A DNA stretch of 64,000 nucleotides from Muraenolepis orangiensis (taxonomy: Eukaryota > Chordata > Actinopteri > Gadiformes > Muraenolepididae), in the NCBI GenBank assembly GCA_027704905.1, contig CM051002.1, positions 3,597,586-3,661,585 of the forward strand, read 5' to 3'. The number at the start of each line of letters is the position of its first letter. The stretch's first letter is position 1. The notes beneath the pieces were generated by a model that searched no databases, was not told the DNA's origin, and saw nothing but the letters and a program-made list of their open reading frames with translations. The position numbers and the translations under genes are program-made. This document shows positions 1 to 16,165 of the stretch, in pieces.

Positions 1-1063
<1,063 letters not shown>

Positions 1064-1378
1064 TTGTTCGATACAACACTATACTATAATAATGCTGTAC
1101 ACAATGAAAATAACAATAAATAGAACAATAAAGTGACTGTTGGATGATGTATACATGAGTTGTGCAAAAAACATTTATAAGAGCATTTTAGTTCCAGTCG
1201 TGCAGCAGAATCATGAATACAGTGCAGTGCAGTCCAGAACAGTGCACTAACTGTAATAAGTCCAGAAAGTCCAGCAAAAGAATGATAGTGTATGATAGTG
1301 TAATGTAATAGGGATGACAATGTTATGATGGTGGCAGCACTCCTAGCAGTTCAGTAGGCACACTACCTGTGGATAAGC
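1064..1378 (-). mobile_element. L2/CR1-type LINE, 3' UTR fragment
   Basis: The block matches the minus-strand 3' region shared by copies near 3.4-3.8, 36.8-37.3 and 58.8-59.2 kb. Common landmarks are AATACAGTGCAGT, GTCCAGAAAGTCCAGC and GGCAGCACTCCTAGCAGTTC. Reading the minus strand, these follow the C-terminus of the LINE ORF. Only untranslated sequence remains here, so it is a severely 5'-truncated copy. Confidence 0.75.
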
Positions 1379-1540
1379 AATGTCATCTTCTTTTGTTTGG
1401 GTATAACTAGTCTGGTCACTATCGATTAAAATCGGAGCATCTCGCTGCAGAATGCTGTAAACATAAAACATATGTTTACAATGTTGAGCTCGGCCAGATT
1501 TGGCCCAAGCCCTTTGAAAGCATTATATGCTGAAAGCAAA

Positions 1541-2699
<1,159 letters not shown>

Positions 2700-2700
<1 letters not shown>

Positions 2701-3423
2701 GAGGAATCACTGTTATTATTATTTTGTAGTAAATAACCAAATCATACATTGTGGTATTCTGGATGTGTTTCTGGATTTACATATTAATGGAGGGTTCATT
2801 ATTATATTTAAGCACTAGGATATTTGTGGTAAATAGTACTAATAGTCTTACTAATAATAATATATATATATATATATTTTTTTATGTCGAATTCATATCT
2901 AAGCCACATTCTAATTATATTTTAAAACAATAGGTGGCCCCTCTGAGAATCATAATGACTGAAGTTGTTTTCACAAACAGCCACCATGGAAAGTAAAACT
3001 TTTAAAAAGATATATATATATGGAAGACTGCTGGACTAAAGAGAATATACCGCCTTTTGTATGAAAATGTTAATCCTTTTTCATCCAAAATAATTTTGGT
3101 CCATGTCATCAGAGTGTTGGAGCACAGCCAAGCACACTTTCATGGTAGATGCCTGCAGTTTCCATGACAACTTACTGGCGATGTTGGCTTATAGCTTGTT
3201 TACAACCTTTACCTAACCGGCTTGAATAATGTCATTGAGGAATATATACTGTACGTTTTGTATGAAGTGCAGTTTGCCATTGCATTCCAATCAGTTTATA
3301 TATGTATGTGTGTGTGTACGTGTGTGTGTTTGTGTGTTTGTGTGTGTGTGTATGTATGCATTAAATATATATATATATATACATACAAATATTTACATAT
3401 ACTGTATATATATGAAATATATA
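2700..3423. other. AT-rich non-coding stretch with simple repeats
   Basis: Contains (TA)n near 2861-2876 and 3010-3021, degenerate (TG)n at 3304-3350 and (TA)n near 3366-3420. I see no exon or transposon terminus before the LINE tail that starts at about 3424. Confidence 0.5.
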
Positions 3424-4015
3424 GATACAAGATACAAGATACGAGATTTGTATTGGCCATTTGCAAGAAAACCAATATGCATGCATACTCCCCGTTCCCT
3501 CCCGCAGTATGACATTTTAAAACAATTCTATAAAAATACTGTATACAATAATAATGAACATAAAAAGAACATTAAAGTGACTGATGGATGTGTTGAATTT
3601 AAAAGCATTTAAAGTGCCATTAGCGCAGGAGCATCATGAATACAGTGCAATACAGTGCAGACCAGTGCAATAACTGTAATGAGTCCAGAAAGTCCAGCAA
3701 AGTTTGATGGTGTAATGTTAATGACAATGTCATGATAGTGGCAGCACTCCTAGCAGTTCAGTAGGTGCACTGCCCGTGGATAAAAACTATCGTTGAACCT
3801 GGTAGTCCTTGTACGGATGCTGCGGAATGACGGACGGTAGGGGGGAGAAGAGAGATGGTGCCCAGGGTGGTTGCAGTCCGTAGTGATGGAGATGGCTTTC
3901 TTCCAACACCGGGTCTTAAAGATTTCCTCAATGTGTGATGTGTCCCTCCTGTCTAGGTGCTCCAGGGCCTTGTGTAGTGCCAGGGAGATTGCATTATCTA
4001 CAGACCCGTTTGCTT
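3424..4015 (-). mobile_element. L2/CR1-type LINE fragment with large internal deletion
   Basis: Read on the minus strand, a short piece of the RT fingers (ALHKALEHLDRRDTS, near 3930-4000) runs directly into the protein C-terminus (KTRCWKKAISIT, then FNDSFYPRAVHLLN ending near 3790). Almost the whole RT core is missing. A 3' UTR and the tail ATCTTGTATCTTGTATCT follow, ending at about 3424. The same RT segment is found intact near 45.17-45.25 kb. This is a dead, deleted copy; the clade name (L2, CR1 or Rex1) is from memory of protein motifs. Confidence 0.8.
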
Positions 4016-4640
4016 TTAAGGCAATATGGAGACAATATAATCAGGTATAAGGATCACACATACACACCAACACAAGTGCCAAGTTTCACTCACAGGTTTT
4101 AAACTGCCAAAGCCTTCAGTCCAAAGAGCTTGAGTTTGTGTGTTGAAGTATATGTGCCAAAAGCTTAACCAAAGCCAGGAGTGACTTGTAAGTTGTTTTT
4201 GTGTTTGTGTTTTTGTCTTCATACATCAGTTGATACATTAAGGGTTTCATGGAACCATGCAGTTTTAACACATTTGCTCACGATTCAAAATGTTTTTACA
4301 AAAATCAAAAAAAACATGTGTTTGTACAGAATTGGACATCATTGCCTCTCACATTGCTTCTGCTTCTGCCCTGTATTTAAAACCCATACAGAAATTGTTT
4401 TAATCCTGGCGCTGTGCCTGGTTGGTACATAAATCAGTGCATTCAATGACATGGATAAAATTAAATTCCAACTATGTTCGCAATCACAAGTTACGGGTAC
4501 TTCCGGATTATTCCTGAGTGAAGTCTGTAGGGCGCTACCATTGCTCATGTGTACCCGGGGGAATTTACCATTTTGGTGGGCGGGGATTATTCGGGAGAAC
4601 TGGTGAAATAACATTGTAACTATTATTTCCATAAGTTTAG
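4016..4640. other. Non-coding stretch, no gene seen
   Basis: Moderately AT-rich sequence between two LINE fragments. No splice-bounded frame, terminal repeat or SINE box is visible. Confidence 0.4.
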
Positions 4641-6236
4641 GTATAATGTTCTTGAGTTGAGATCTACCAGTAAGATCTGGTGGGGCTTACCTCTACGCAC
4701 AGCATTGGCTCTGGAACTAAACTTCTGGACTTTGTCCTTCTCTGGAGTTGCTCAGGGTGTGAGGTGCCGGGCAGGTGTGGGGATATTTTGGAATATACCC
4801 CGGTGGATGAGAGGGTTGCCTCCCTACGCCTTAGGGTCGTGGGGGGGAATACTCTGACTGTTGTTTGTGCCTATGTGCCAAATAACACTAAAAATTATAA
4901 AAGGTGGAATATCCAGCCTTCTTGGACACCCTGGATGGAGTCCTGCATGGGGCTCCTATAGGGGAGTCCATAGTTATTCTGCGAGACTTCAACGCTCACG
5001 TGGGCTACGATGGGGAAACTTGGAAGGGCGTGATGGGGATGAATATCCTACCTGATCAGAACCAGAGTGGGATTTTGTTATTGGATTTCAGTGCTAGTCA
5101 TGGATTGGCCATAAAAAGCACGATGTTCAAACATAAGGATGCTCATAAGTGTACATGGTACCAGAGTACCTTAGGCCGAAGGTCAATTAGGTATTTTTGG
5201 TTATCGTATCATCTGACCTGAGGCCGCATGTTTTGGACACTCGGGTGAAGAGAGGGGCAGACGTGTAGTGCGGGTGAACTGGGAACGTCTAGTGGATGCC
5301 CCTGTCCAGGAGACCTTCAACTCCCACCTCCGGCCAAATATTTCCGGCATCTCTGTGGAGGTTGGGGACATTGAACCAGAGTGGTCATTGTTTAAAGCAT
5401 CTATTGCTGAAGCTGTAGTTGAGAGCTGTGGCTTCAAGGTCATTGGTAATTTTGCACCAAAAGGTTCTGGCAAACTGTCCGGCGTCTTAGGAGGGGGAAG
5501 CGTGGATCCATCCAAGCTGTTTACAGTAAGGGTGGAACACTGCTGACGTCAACTGAGGAGGTGATCGAGCGGTGGAAGGAGCACTTTGAGGAAGTCCTTA
5601 ACCCAACTAACCCACCCTCGTGGGTTTAGGGGCTGTCATGAATGACACGTCTGTTCAACATTGCGTGGAAGTCGGGACAGTGCCTAAGGAGTGGCAAAGG
5701 GGGGTGGTGGTACCCCTGTTCAAAAATGTGGGACCAGAGGGTGTGTGCCAATTACAGGGCTATCACATTACTCAGCCTCCCATAGTCAAACCTCAGATTG
5801 AAGAGGAACAGTGCGGATTCCGCCCCAGTCGTGGAACAACAAACCAGCTTTTCACTCTTGCAAGGATCCTGAAGTCACTTATGAGACTCGGAGTAGAGCC
5901 GCTGCTCCTTCGCGTAGAAAGAAACCAGTTGAGGTGGTTCGGGCATCAAGTAAGGATGCTTCCTGGTCGCCTCCCGATGGAGGTTTTCCAGGCACATCCA
6001 GCTGGGAAGAGACCACAGGGCAGACCAAGGTACAAGTGGGGTGATTACATCTCCAGGCTGGCTTGGGAACGCCTCGGGATCCCCCAGTCAGAGCCGGTCG
6101 ATGTTGCCAGGGAGAGGGAAGTTTGTAGTCCCCTGCTGAAGCTGCTACCTCCGTGACCCGACCCGGATAAACGGTAGACGACGGATGGATGGTTGGATGT
6201 ATGGCTAGATGGATGGATTGATGGATGGTTCTTCAG
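4640..6236 (+). mobile_element. Rex3-like RTE LINE, 5'-truncated and internally deleted
   Basis: Conceptual translation in several frames gives an AP-type endonuclease region (VVCAYVPNN near 4860-4890, ILRDFNAHVG near 4976-5005, CTWYQSTLGRRS near 5150-5190), then an RT N-terminal segment (IEEEQCGFRPSRGTTNQL near 5800-5850), then the element C-terminus (LRWFGHQVRM, GRPRYKWGDYISRLAWERLG) ending in LLKLLPP at 6153. The 3' end is a (GATG)n-type tail at 6183-6232, as described for Rex3. The RT palm, including the YADD-type active site, is absent: the frame jumps from TLARIL near 5870 straight to LGVEPLLLRVERN near 5890. A further deletion lies near 5510-5560. Frameshifts are frequent, so it cannot encode a working protein. 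Confidence 0.85.
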
Positions 6237-6533
6237 TTTAATGTTTAATGTTTTCTGTTATTGTGTTTTGTTGCTTCAATTTGAATCAGTTTCAACTTGC
6301 CAAATGTCCTAGCAAATGTTTAGTGTTATTTTTTGATTGCTGGATTTTATTTATTCAGTATACTTCAATATGTTTGTTTTAATACATTTTTTAATCGAGT
6401 TTGAAAGGAGAGAGGCACATCCCTAATATACGTACATAATTATGTATCAATCAACTTGTGGGCTAGATTGAGCCAAATGCTGCCACACTACACATGGGTG
6501 TCTGCTCGGGGTGAAACCGTTCTCAAAACTCAA
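6237..6533. other. AT-rich non-coding stretch
   Basis: T-rich sequence between the LINE tail and the palindromic tandem array. Nothing recognised. Confidence 0.4.
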
Positions 6534-6712
6534 GGATCGGTACCATACAGTATGGTGGAGTCACGGTTCAGTACCATACAGAATGGTGGTGTAACGGTTC
6601 AGATCCATACGGTATGGTGAAGTCACGGTTCAGTACCATACAGTATGGTGGAGTCACGGATCAGTTCTATACAGTATGGTGTAATGGATCAGTACCATAT
6701 GGTTTCGATTCA
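6534..6712. repeat. 31-bp tandem repeat with an internal palindrome, about 5.8 copies
   Basis: Units start at 6534, 6565, 6596, 6627 and 6658, plus a partial copy near 6686. Each carries a version of the perfect palindrome ACCATACAGTATGGT or a one- or two-base variant, flanked by GGTTCAG and GGAGTCAC. The motif GTGTAACGGTTC in the array recalls the ends of fish hAT elements, so it may be an expanded transposon terminus; that link is inference. Confidence 0.85.
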
Positions 6713-7200
6713 TCAACAAACAAAAAACATTTGTTTGCTAGCTGTGATCAACTGTGGCGTTGTTGTGGAGTTCTCTCTTTCTCTACGGAAAGCAAACAGC
6801 GAGCGTGGGTATCAGTCAGTGTCGCGCAGAACAGATTCAATGTTTATTATATGCAATTCTGGAAGATAATCACGGCCGACATTATTACAACAGTAAACAA
6901 CATGGATAGTTTGATGTCCAGCAGCAGCACATGGAAAACATGAACAAAAACTGTAGCGCCTGCTACATTATAACAGAACATAAAAATATAAAATAGCGTG
7001 CGTAGATCAGCAGCATACGTCCAAATTAAGTCACATTTAAGGACAAAATAGCGATCAGTGGAGTCAAATTGTCTGCCAGTCTGCCTCAGCCTAATGAAAT
7101 GAGCAGCTCTCTGTCACTCTAGACAGCCAACTGTGTGTTGCGCAAGAGTATTTATGAAGTCAATTTTTATTCTTTAGGCAGGGCCTTGGCTAGGCATCCC
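6713..7200. other. Non-coding stretch, no gene seen
   Basis: Possibly the remainder of the element whose end forms the 31-bp array, but no opposite terminal repeat is visible. Confidence 0.35.
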
Positions 7201-7890
<690 letters not shown>

Positions 7891-7975
7891 GTTTTAGTTT
7901 CTTCTTATCTTTCCCTGTCTGTTCTTGCTTTACATTACCTCTGGTTCTCTCTCTATATTTTCCTATCACTCTCTC

Positions 7976-8034
7976 TGTCTCACACTATGTCTCACACTAT
8001 GTCTCACACTATGTCTCACACTATGTCTCACACT

Positions 8035-8068
<34 letters not shown>

Positions 8069-8090
8069 TCTCTCTCTCGCTCTCTCTCTC

Positions 8091-8138
<48 letters not shown>

Positions 8139-8156
8139 CTCTCTCTCTCTCACTGT
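7976..8156. repeat. 12-bp tandem repeat joined to (CT)n
   Basis: Four perfect copies of TCTCACACTATG (7978-8030) lead into an interrupted (CT)n tract reaching about 8153. Confidence 0.95.
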
Positions 8157-8562
<406 letters not shown>

Positions 8563-8827
8563 TGGTGTCGTGTTGCGGAGCTCTATCCCCTTATATTGGA
8601 ACGGTGGTCCTTCACAGACCAAAGACGGGGAGATATAACCGATGGCTATCAGATGAGACACTTTCTCCCAGCCACATGCATGCTTTATGGCGTGCCACAT
8701 GGCGTGCGATAGTACAGTTAGCGTAGAGAGTGCTTGTAGCTTTACGACGCCTGGCGACGTAAAGGTTGCTGATTTCTAACGGCTTCAAGCGTCATGATAA
8801 ATCCACCTCACAGTGTTCCGAGATTTT

Positions 8828-9118
8828 TGAGCGCAGTCGGTACAAGGTACAGGTGGGAAGAGACCACGGGGCAGACCGAGGTACAGGTGGGAGGAGACCA
8901 CGGGGCAGACCGAGGTACAGGTGGGAAGAGACCACGGGGCAGACCGAGGTACAGGTGGGGTGATTACATCTCCACGCTGGCCTGGGAACGCCTCAGATCC
9001 CCCAGTCAGAGCTAGTCCATATTGCCAGGGAGAGGGAAGTTTGGAGTCCCCTGCTGAAGCTGCTACCTCCGTGACCTGACACAGGATAAGCGGTAGACAA
9101 TGGATGGATGGATGGATG
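8828..9118 (+). mobile_element. Rex3-like LINE 3' end with 34-bp internal tandem repeat
   Basis: The last part of the Rex3-like ORF (WGDYISTLAWERL near 8955-8995), its stop region and a (GATG)n tail at 9101-9118 are present. Just upstream, a 34-bp unit (GTACAGGTGGGAAGAGACC...GACCGAG) is repeated about three times between 8846 and 8957. The homologous place in the 4.64-kb copy has a single unit. A 5'-truncated fragment of about 290 bp. Confidence 0.88.
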
Positions 9119-9465
9119 TATTTATTTACTTTTTTTCAGCACGCTATTGATTTGTGAAGAGCTCGTTCCATATGTTTTGCCGACTGTGGTCGGAAAAGAG
9201 ACCAAAAAAGCCTTTGTTTGTCTTGTTTGACAGTAACCAACTGTTTGAGCGTGAGCTGTGGGTGGAATCAGCATGTGAAAAACAATGAGCATTAAATTAC
9301 CACCTCCGGGAGAAGGACTTGTGCCATTTGCCATGACAACCATAAACACAATACATACAGGCGAGATAAGAACTGTAGGTCCGCTGTTTCCGTTTCACTA
9401 TTAAACACACACACTGTATGTTGGGAATCCAGATGCAGGGGGTTAAGGGCATCTTGGTCAACCAA
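9119..9465. other. Non-coding stretch
   Basis: No motif recognised between the LINE tail and the CACTACCCTA minisatellite. Confidence 0.4.
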
Positions 9466-9712
9466 CTACACACTACCCTACCCCCTACACACTACCCTAC
9501 ACACTACCCTATACACTACACACTACCCTACACACTACCCTACACACTACACACTACCCTACACACTACACACTACCCTACACACTACCCTACACACTAC
9601 CCTACACACTACACACTACCCTACACACTACACACTACCCTACACACTACCCTACACACTACACACTACCCTACACACTACACACTACCCTACACACTAC
9701 CCTACTCCATCT
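9466..9712. repeat. ACACTACCCTAC/ACACTAC minisatellite
   Basis: About 245 bases composed of two interchanging modules, ACACTAC (7 bp) and ACACTACCCTAC (12 bp), in an irregular order. The long open frame across it (Leu-Pro-Tyr-Thr repeats) is a by-product. Confidence 0.95.
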
Positions 9713-9987
9713 TCACTATCCTACACACCTACCTAACACGACGAGGACCCTTTGCCCACATCCTTGTCTGCCTCCCTCCCTCCCTCCTCATCTTGCTTCA
9801 GAAGAAGGCAGAATATTTGCCTGGTAATTATGAAAAGCCGACACAGACGCTCACTGTAATTGTCCTCTACTTGACAAGGGGCTCGGCTGCAGTCTGTAAA
9901 CGGTCCTCTCTGTGCAGCCATTTCCAAGTCTTGAATATTCAAGTCGTAACTCCCATTTTTTTTATACTGTGGACTCTTCCACAGTGG
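9713..9987. other. Non-coding spacer
   Basis: Nothing recognised. Confidence 0.4.
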
Positions 9988-10844
<857 letters not shown>

Positions 10845-11095
10845 GGGCGGCAGCAGCTCAGAAGGAAGAGCGGCCGTCGGACCACCGGAAGGTTGCTGGT
10901 TTGATCCCCGGCTCCTCCTGTTGAGTTGTCCCTGAGCAAGACACCCTAAACCCTAACTGTTCATGACATGAACAGGCTGGTTCCTTGCCTGGCTGACTCT
11001 GCCATCGGTGGATGAATGTGTGTATGAATGGGTGAATGTGAGCATAACTTGTATAGCGCTTTGGATAAAGCGCTATAGCAATGGTCACACGCTAT
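10845..11095 (+). mobile_element. tRNA-derived SINE, family B
   Basis: The head has Pol III-type boxes: box A-like CAGCTCAGAAGGAAGAGC near 10852 and box B-like GGTTTGATCCCC near 10893. The body includes TTGCCTGGCTGACTC, and the 3' end carries AGCGCTTTGGATAAAGCGCTAT near 11055. Related copies lie at 15582 and 46934. Not a functional tRNA gene. Confidence 0.85.
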
Positions 11096-12411
11096 CCATT
11101 TTCCCTATACGTATGATATATACATGTGACGTCAACACATGCAATGTCACATTCACATAGGTGCTGATATTTATTTTCAAATAAAAGTCACCTTAATAAA
11201 CTGTTTCTTCTCTTGGTTGGGTTTTGACCGGTTGCATGCATGCATGTGTTAAGACCCTGCATTAACTCTGTAACCGTTTATTGTTAGTATTCCCAGTTGG
11301 TCCTGTGTGTAACTAGAACAGTGAGGTTGGTTGAGTTAATGACGTCCTTAATGGCACCTTTTCATTTGTCTTCTGCACAGCCGTGTAAAAGATTCAGGAG
11401 CTCTGAGCACTTTTAGGGTTTTTCCTTCGCAGTCAGTCATCCGTTTACCATTATAAGTCGCAGCTTGGGGCAGTACACGGGCAAATGGGTATTAAGATGG
11501 GCTGAGTCCATCTTTTTCTGGTCTCCCCAAAGCTTTAGGTGAGACGTGATACATGTTGGACTTTTACATTGGGTGATGAGCCCTGGATTTTTTAGAACTC
11601 CCGTTGGCAATTGGCAAACTGCAAAAGGGCATTCGTTCAAAGGTTGCCCTCTGATTTATTTTCCATTAGTTAACGCCAGCATAACACATGTGTACCGCGT
11701 GTGGCTGCAAAAGAACAATTGAAGAACGAAGTAGCGACAGCGAGCTATCGGCACATCACGTCGGCAAAGAACAATTATTAAGCGCTCCTCGTGGGGGGGG
11801 GGAGCAGGGCTGAAAATGCAGCCTCCGCAAGTAATTAATCTGAAGTCTGGCACTTCTGCCTTCATCATTCATCTGTGAATAATAATAATAAACTTGTTGC
11901 AGTTTCACTCAACTCTTCTCTCCTGTTGTATTAGACCATTTCACGTTGCCACAAAGACTCCTCTGGTCTGGCCTTTGAAAACAACTGCCGATCCGATCGA
12001 CTCCACGGTCCGTCGCCCTCTCTGGCCACCAGCTGTGATTCTGATGGACTCGGTGATCGTCTGTTCCTTCTGTTTATGGGTATGATGATGGCTATAACTT
12101 CAACCTAATGATAGCAATCGCAACGCTAAGAAGTCATTCGCCTCAGATTGTGTTTTGATCGTCGCAAAACCATCTGCAGGGAGAGAGCTGAGCTCTCGCG
12201 TTCTACAGGTTTTATTTGGGCCTCGGTTAGCGGGTAGCCCGGTGGAGACGTAGGCCAGAGTCTTCCTCACGTCACGTCTTCTGTATTGCAAGCCTACATT
12301 CTGCGTTCATAGACTGCAATTGAATCCATCCATCCAATTGACTCTATAAAGTGTTATTCAGAGTAGAGTTATTATGGTAGATTATCATATATAGTATATA
12401 GTGTTTGTCAA
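11096..12411. other. Unique-looking non-coding stretch
   Basis: About 1.3 kb without microsatellites or recognised transposons, one of the longer such stretches here. Short frames (for example 11656-11868 on the minus strand) have no recognisable domain. This is a reasonable place to test for conserved non-coding sequence. Confidence 0.4.
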
Positions 12412-12692
12412 AATCTAAATCTGGAGGATTGAATCCTCTTAATTAGTCACATACATGTACACACACACACACACAGTGACCAATTTGTTTCTCTTCATTT
12501 AACCCATCCTAGTATTAGGAGCAGTGGGCAGCTATTGTAAATTCAGGACCCAGGCAGCAGTGTAGGGGTCTGGTGGTCTGGTGACTTGCTCAAGGGCACC
12601 TCGGCAGTGCCCAGGTGTTTTGGGGACTTGAACTGGTGATCTTCCGGTTTCCAAGCCCAATCTGAGTGACTGAGTGATCCTGCCGCCCTTGT
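12412..12692 (-). mobile_element. tRNA-derived SINE, family A
   Basis: Near full-length copy reading right to left. The degraded box B appears as GGGGACTTGAACTGG near 12621-12635 on the + strand; the body contains AGTATTAGGAGCAGTGGGCAGC, and the tail CTCTTAATTAGTCACATACATG lies at 12436-12457. Confidence 0.85.
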
Positions 12693-12695
12693 TTA

Positions 12696-12765
12696 GTATA
12701 GTATAGTATAGTATATTATAGTATAGTATAGTATAGTATAATATAGTATTGGATTGTATTATATA
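12696..12765. repeat. (TATAG)n microsatellite
   Basis: Imperfect pentanucleotide repeat directly downstream of the SINE head. Confidence 0.9.
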
Positions 12766-12782
12766 GTTTTGTACAGTATTAT

Positions 12783-12893
12783 TGTAGTAAATTCATACTG
12801 CGGGAGTAAATGGGAGTGAGCATTCCATTGTACTGGTTGAAAACGGCAAATAAGAACATCTTGAATCTTAAATCTTGAATCTAAAATACCCAT
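12783..12893 (+). mobile_element. L2/CR1-type LINE 3' tail (+ strand)
   Basis: Contains ATACTGCGGGAGTAAATGGG and CATTCCATTGTAC, the sense-strand equivalent of the tail seen on the minus strand at 3424, 36815 and 58843, followed by an ATCTTGAATCTTAAATC-type terminal repeat. Only the last 110 bases remain. Confidence 0.65.
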
Positions 12894-13972
<1,079 letters not shown>

Positions 13973-14179
13973 GCTCTTCATTTCATTCGGATCATCCCTC
14001 CCGTGGCCCGGTCATTTTCATGCAAAAGATTGATTTGGCAATATCATAATGGGAATAGGGTAATGAGTCTGTCAATCACCCAGGGACTCTTGGCTGACAG
14101 AAGATATGTGCTGGACCATGTGACTTGGAATAGGAACTATTAAAATCAAAATAAACACAAGGACATTTGGTGTTATTGG

Positions 14180-14380
14180 ACCTAAATCTGAATCTGGAGG
14201 ATTAAATCCTCATCATGGTCACATATATGTACACACACACAGTGAAATTAGTTTCTTTGCATTTTTAACCCATCTTAGTATTAAGAGCAGTGGGCAGCTC
14301 TTGTATCTCCAGCTGTATCTCCAGCTCCCCGGGGAGCAGTGTAGGGGTCTGGGGCCCAGGAGGCCAACTGGCACCTTTCT
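14180..14380 (-). mobile_element. tRNA-derived SINE, family A, head-truncated
   Basis: Tail (GGAGGATTAAATCCTCATCATGG) and body (GAGCAGTGGGCAGCTC, GGGGAGCAGTGTAGGGGTC) are present, but the tRNA-like head with boxes A and B is missing. A 15-bp duplication (GTATCTCCAGCT twice, near 14301-14325) lies in the body. Confidence 0.8.
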
Positions 14381-14634
14381 TGGATATTAATATTGTGATA
14401 TGGTAAGTTTTGTCTTTTGCTGGTTTTAAAAGCTGCATTACAGTAAAGCAATGTGCTTTTCTTGAACCGGACTCTTCTCGCTGTTCTATTATTTGCACTA
14501 AAGTTCTTAATATGAGAAAATACTCAGTACCTTTTGTTTGTGAAGTCACACCCCACTATACAACAATAGGCTTTACCATGTGTTTGATTTATATAGACTA
14601 TTTATTTATTGAATTGCCAGAAAACATGCAATAT
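14381..14634. other. Non-coding spacer
   Basis: Nothing recognised. Confidence 0.4.
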
Positions 14635-15515
14635 CATTTACATTTACATTTAGGGCATTTGGCAGACGCTTTTATCCAAAGCGACTTACAAGGTGTACAT
14701 TTGTTGAAGCAGACAATAGCATAACACTGAGGTACGCAAACATAAAAATAGAGCAGTTCACAAGTATTCATATTAACAAGATGAATAACACAATTTGGTA
14801 CTGCCAGGTCACCTGCTTAAGTAGCTGTGATAAGAGCGTGTTATCAACATTAAGGATATACACTTGCTAGAATATACAACATGCTAAGAGCTATTAATGT
14901 CAGGACTTAAGCAAGTTAGGGGTTCACAAAGGAGAGGGAGGGTTCAAGGAGAGTCCAGGTGGACTCTGAACAGGTGGGTCTTGAGTCTCTTGCGGAAGCT
15001 GGCGAGGGACTCTGCCGTCCTGACATGAGACGGGAGTTCATTCCACCACTGTGGAGCCAGAGCCGTGAAGAGCTGGGTCTTGGACGAGCGATGCTTGGTT
15101 GTCATCAGTGAAGGTCGAACAAGTCACCTGGCTGGGATGGAGGGCTTGACCAACGTCTGGAGGTAGGCTGGGGCAGTTCCATTGACTGCCCTAAAGGTCA
15201 GCACCAGAGTCTTGAACTTGATGCGAGCATTTACCGGAAGCCAGTGGAGATCGCGGAAGAGAGGGGTCTCGTGGGAGAATTTTGGTAGGTTGAATACCAG
15301 GCGTACTGCTGCGTTCTGGTTGCGTTGGAGGGGCTCGGTTGCAGAGGCGGGGAGTCCTTGGACCAGGATCTGCTCCGCTTCACATGTGAGGAAGGGCCGG
15401 ATCCTGCGGATGTTGTAGAGGGCAATTCTGCAAGATCGGGCCACCGCGGTGACGTTGGCATTGCAGGACAGCTGGTCATCTACCACCACACCAAGGTCTC
15501 TTGTTGTGGTTGAGG
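14635..15515 (-). mobile_element. L2-clade LINE, 3' portion
   Basis: On the minus strand the frame at 15489-15124 reads as the C-terminal region of an L2-type ORF2 (LGVVVDDQLS-like start, RPFLTCEAEQIL, NAAVRLVFNLPKFSHETPL, LFRDLHWLPV). A small deletion removes residues between LVQG and LPASAT. The 3' UTR ends in AAGTCGCTTTGGATAAAAGC (near 14660-14690), which can fold into a hairpin with a GGATA loop, and in TAAATGTAAATG repeats at 14637-14652. A 5'-truncated, decayed copy. Confidence 0.85.
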
Positions 15516-15524
15516 GGATATATC

Positions 15525-15547
15525 ATCACGTATATATATATATCATG

Positions 15548-15579
<32 letters not shown>

Positions 15580-15580
15580 C
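15525..15580. repeat. (TA)n-rich tract
   Basis: AT dinucleotides with CATGATATA interruptions. Confidence 0.9.
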
Positions 15581-15581
15581 A

Positions 15582-15815
15582 ATTAGTAGCTCAGGAGGAA
15601 GAGCAGTCGCCTCACAACTGAAAGGTTGCTGGTTCGATCCCCTGGCTCTCTTAGCAATAATCTGTCAAGGTGTCCTTGAGCAAGCCCCCTCGAGCCTAAA
15701 TGCAGACGTGCTAGCTGTCTTCTTGCATGGCTGACTCCGCCGTAGGTGGTTGAATGGGTGGATGTGAGGCATGACTTGTAAAGCGCTATATAAAAGGCAG
15801 TCCATTTACCATATC
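15582..15815 (+). mobile_element. tRNA-derived SINE, family B
   Basis: Box A-like TAGTAGCTCAGGAGGAAGAG and box B-like GGTTCGATCCCC (near 15630) are well preserved. The 3' end reads AAAGCGCTATATAAAAGGC, so half of the GGATA stem-loop is lost relative to the other copies. Confidence 0.88.
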
Positions 15816-16085
15816 AGGATAGAACATTGTGTCCATATTGCCCAGCCCTAAGTGAAACTGATAACAACCTACAGCCTCATGCCATGTAGTGGGGCGACAT
15901 TACCCTCACGTTACAGCAGATCTCCTGCCTTCCTTCCACCCTCTAGTACCGGGCTTTCTGAATGCCCCCCCCCCTGGGAACGGGTTACAGGGGATCAGAC
16001 GAATGCATGAATGGATTCAACGTGAGTCCAAAATGTACACTTCTATGTGTCACGCAGGTGGTTGTGAGTGGCTGTGCAGATCTTA
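15816..16085. other. Non-coding spacer with a hAT-like end
   Basis: TATTGCCCAGCCCTAAG at 15837-15853 matches the end motif of a nonautonomous fish DNA element (compare 39008-39020). The rest is unrecognised. Confidence 0.35.
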
Positions 16086-16165
16086 CATTACATTACATTA
16101 AATAACTTTACATTACAATCATTTAGCAAATGCTTTTGTCCAAAGCGACTTACTGTTTCAACAAA
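16086..16165 (-). mobile_element. L2-type LINE or SINE 3' tail
   Basis: TTACATTACATTACATTA followed by AATGCTTTTGTCCAAAGCGACTTA is the antisense of the same GGATA-type hairpin tail seen at 14660 (here the loop has one change). About 80 bases remain. Confidence 0.65.

Noticed and set aside
8846..8963. Independent minisatellite unrelated to transposons
   Set aside because: The unit is the coding sequence before WGDYIS of a Rex3-like LINE, and the (GATG)n tail follows.
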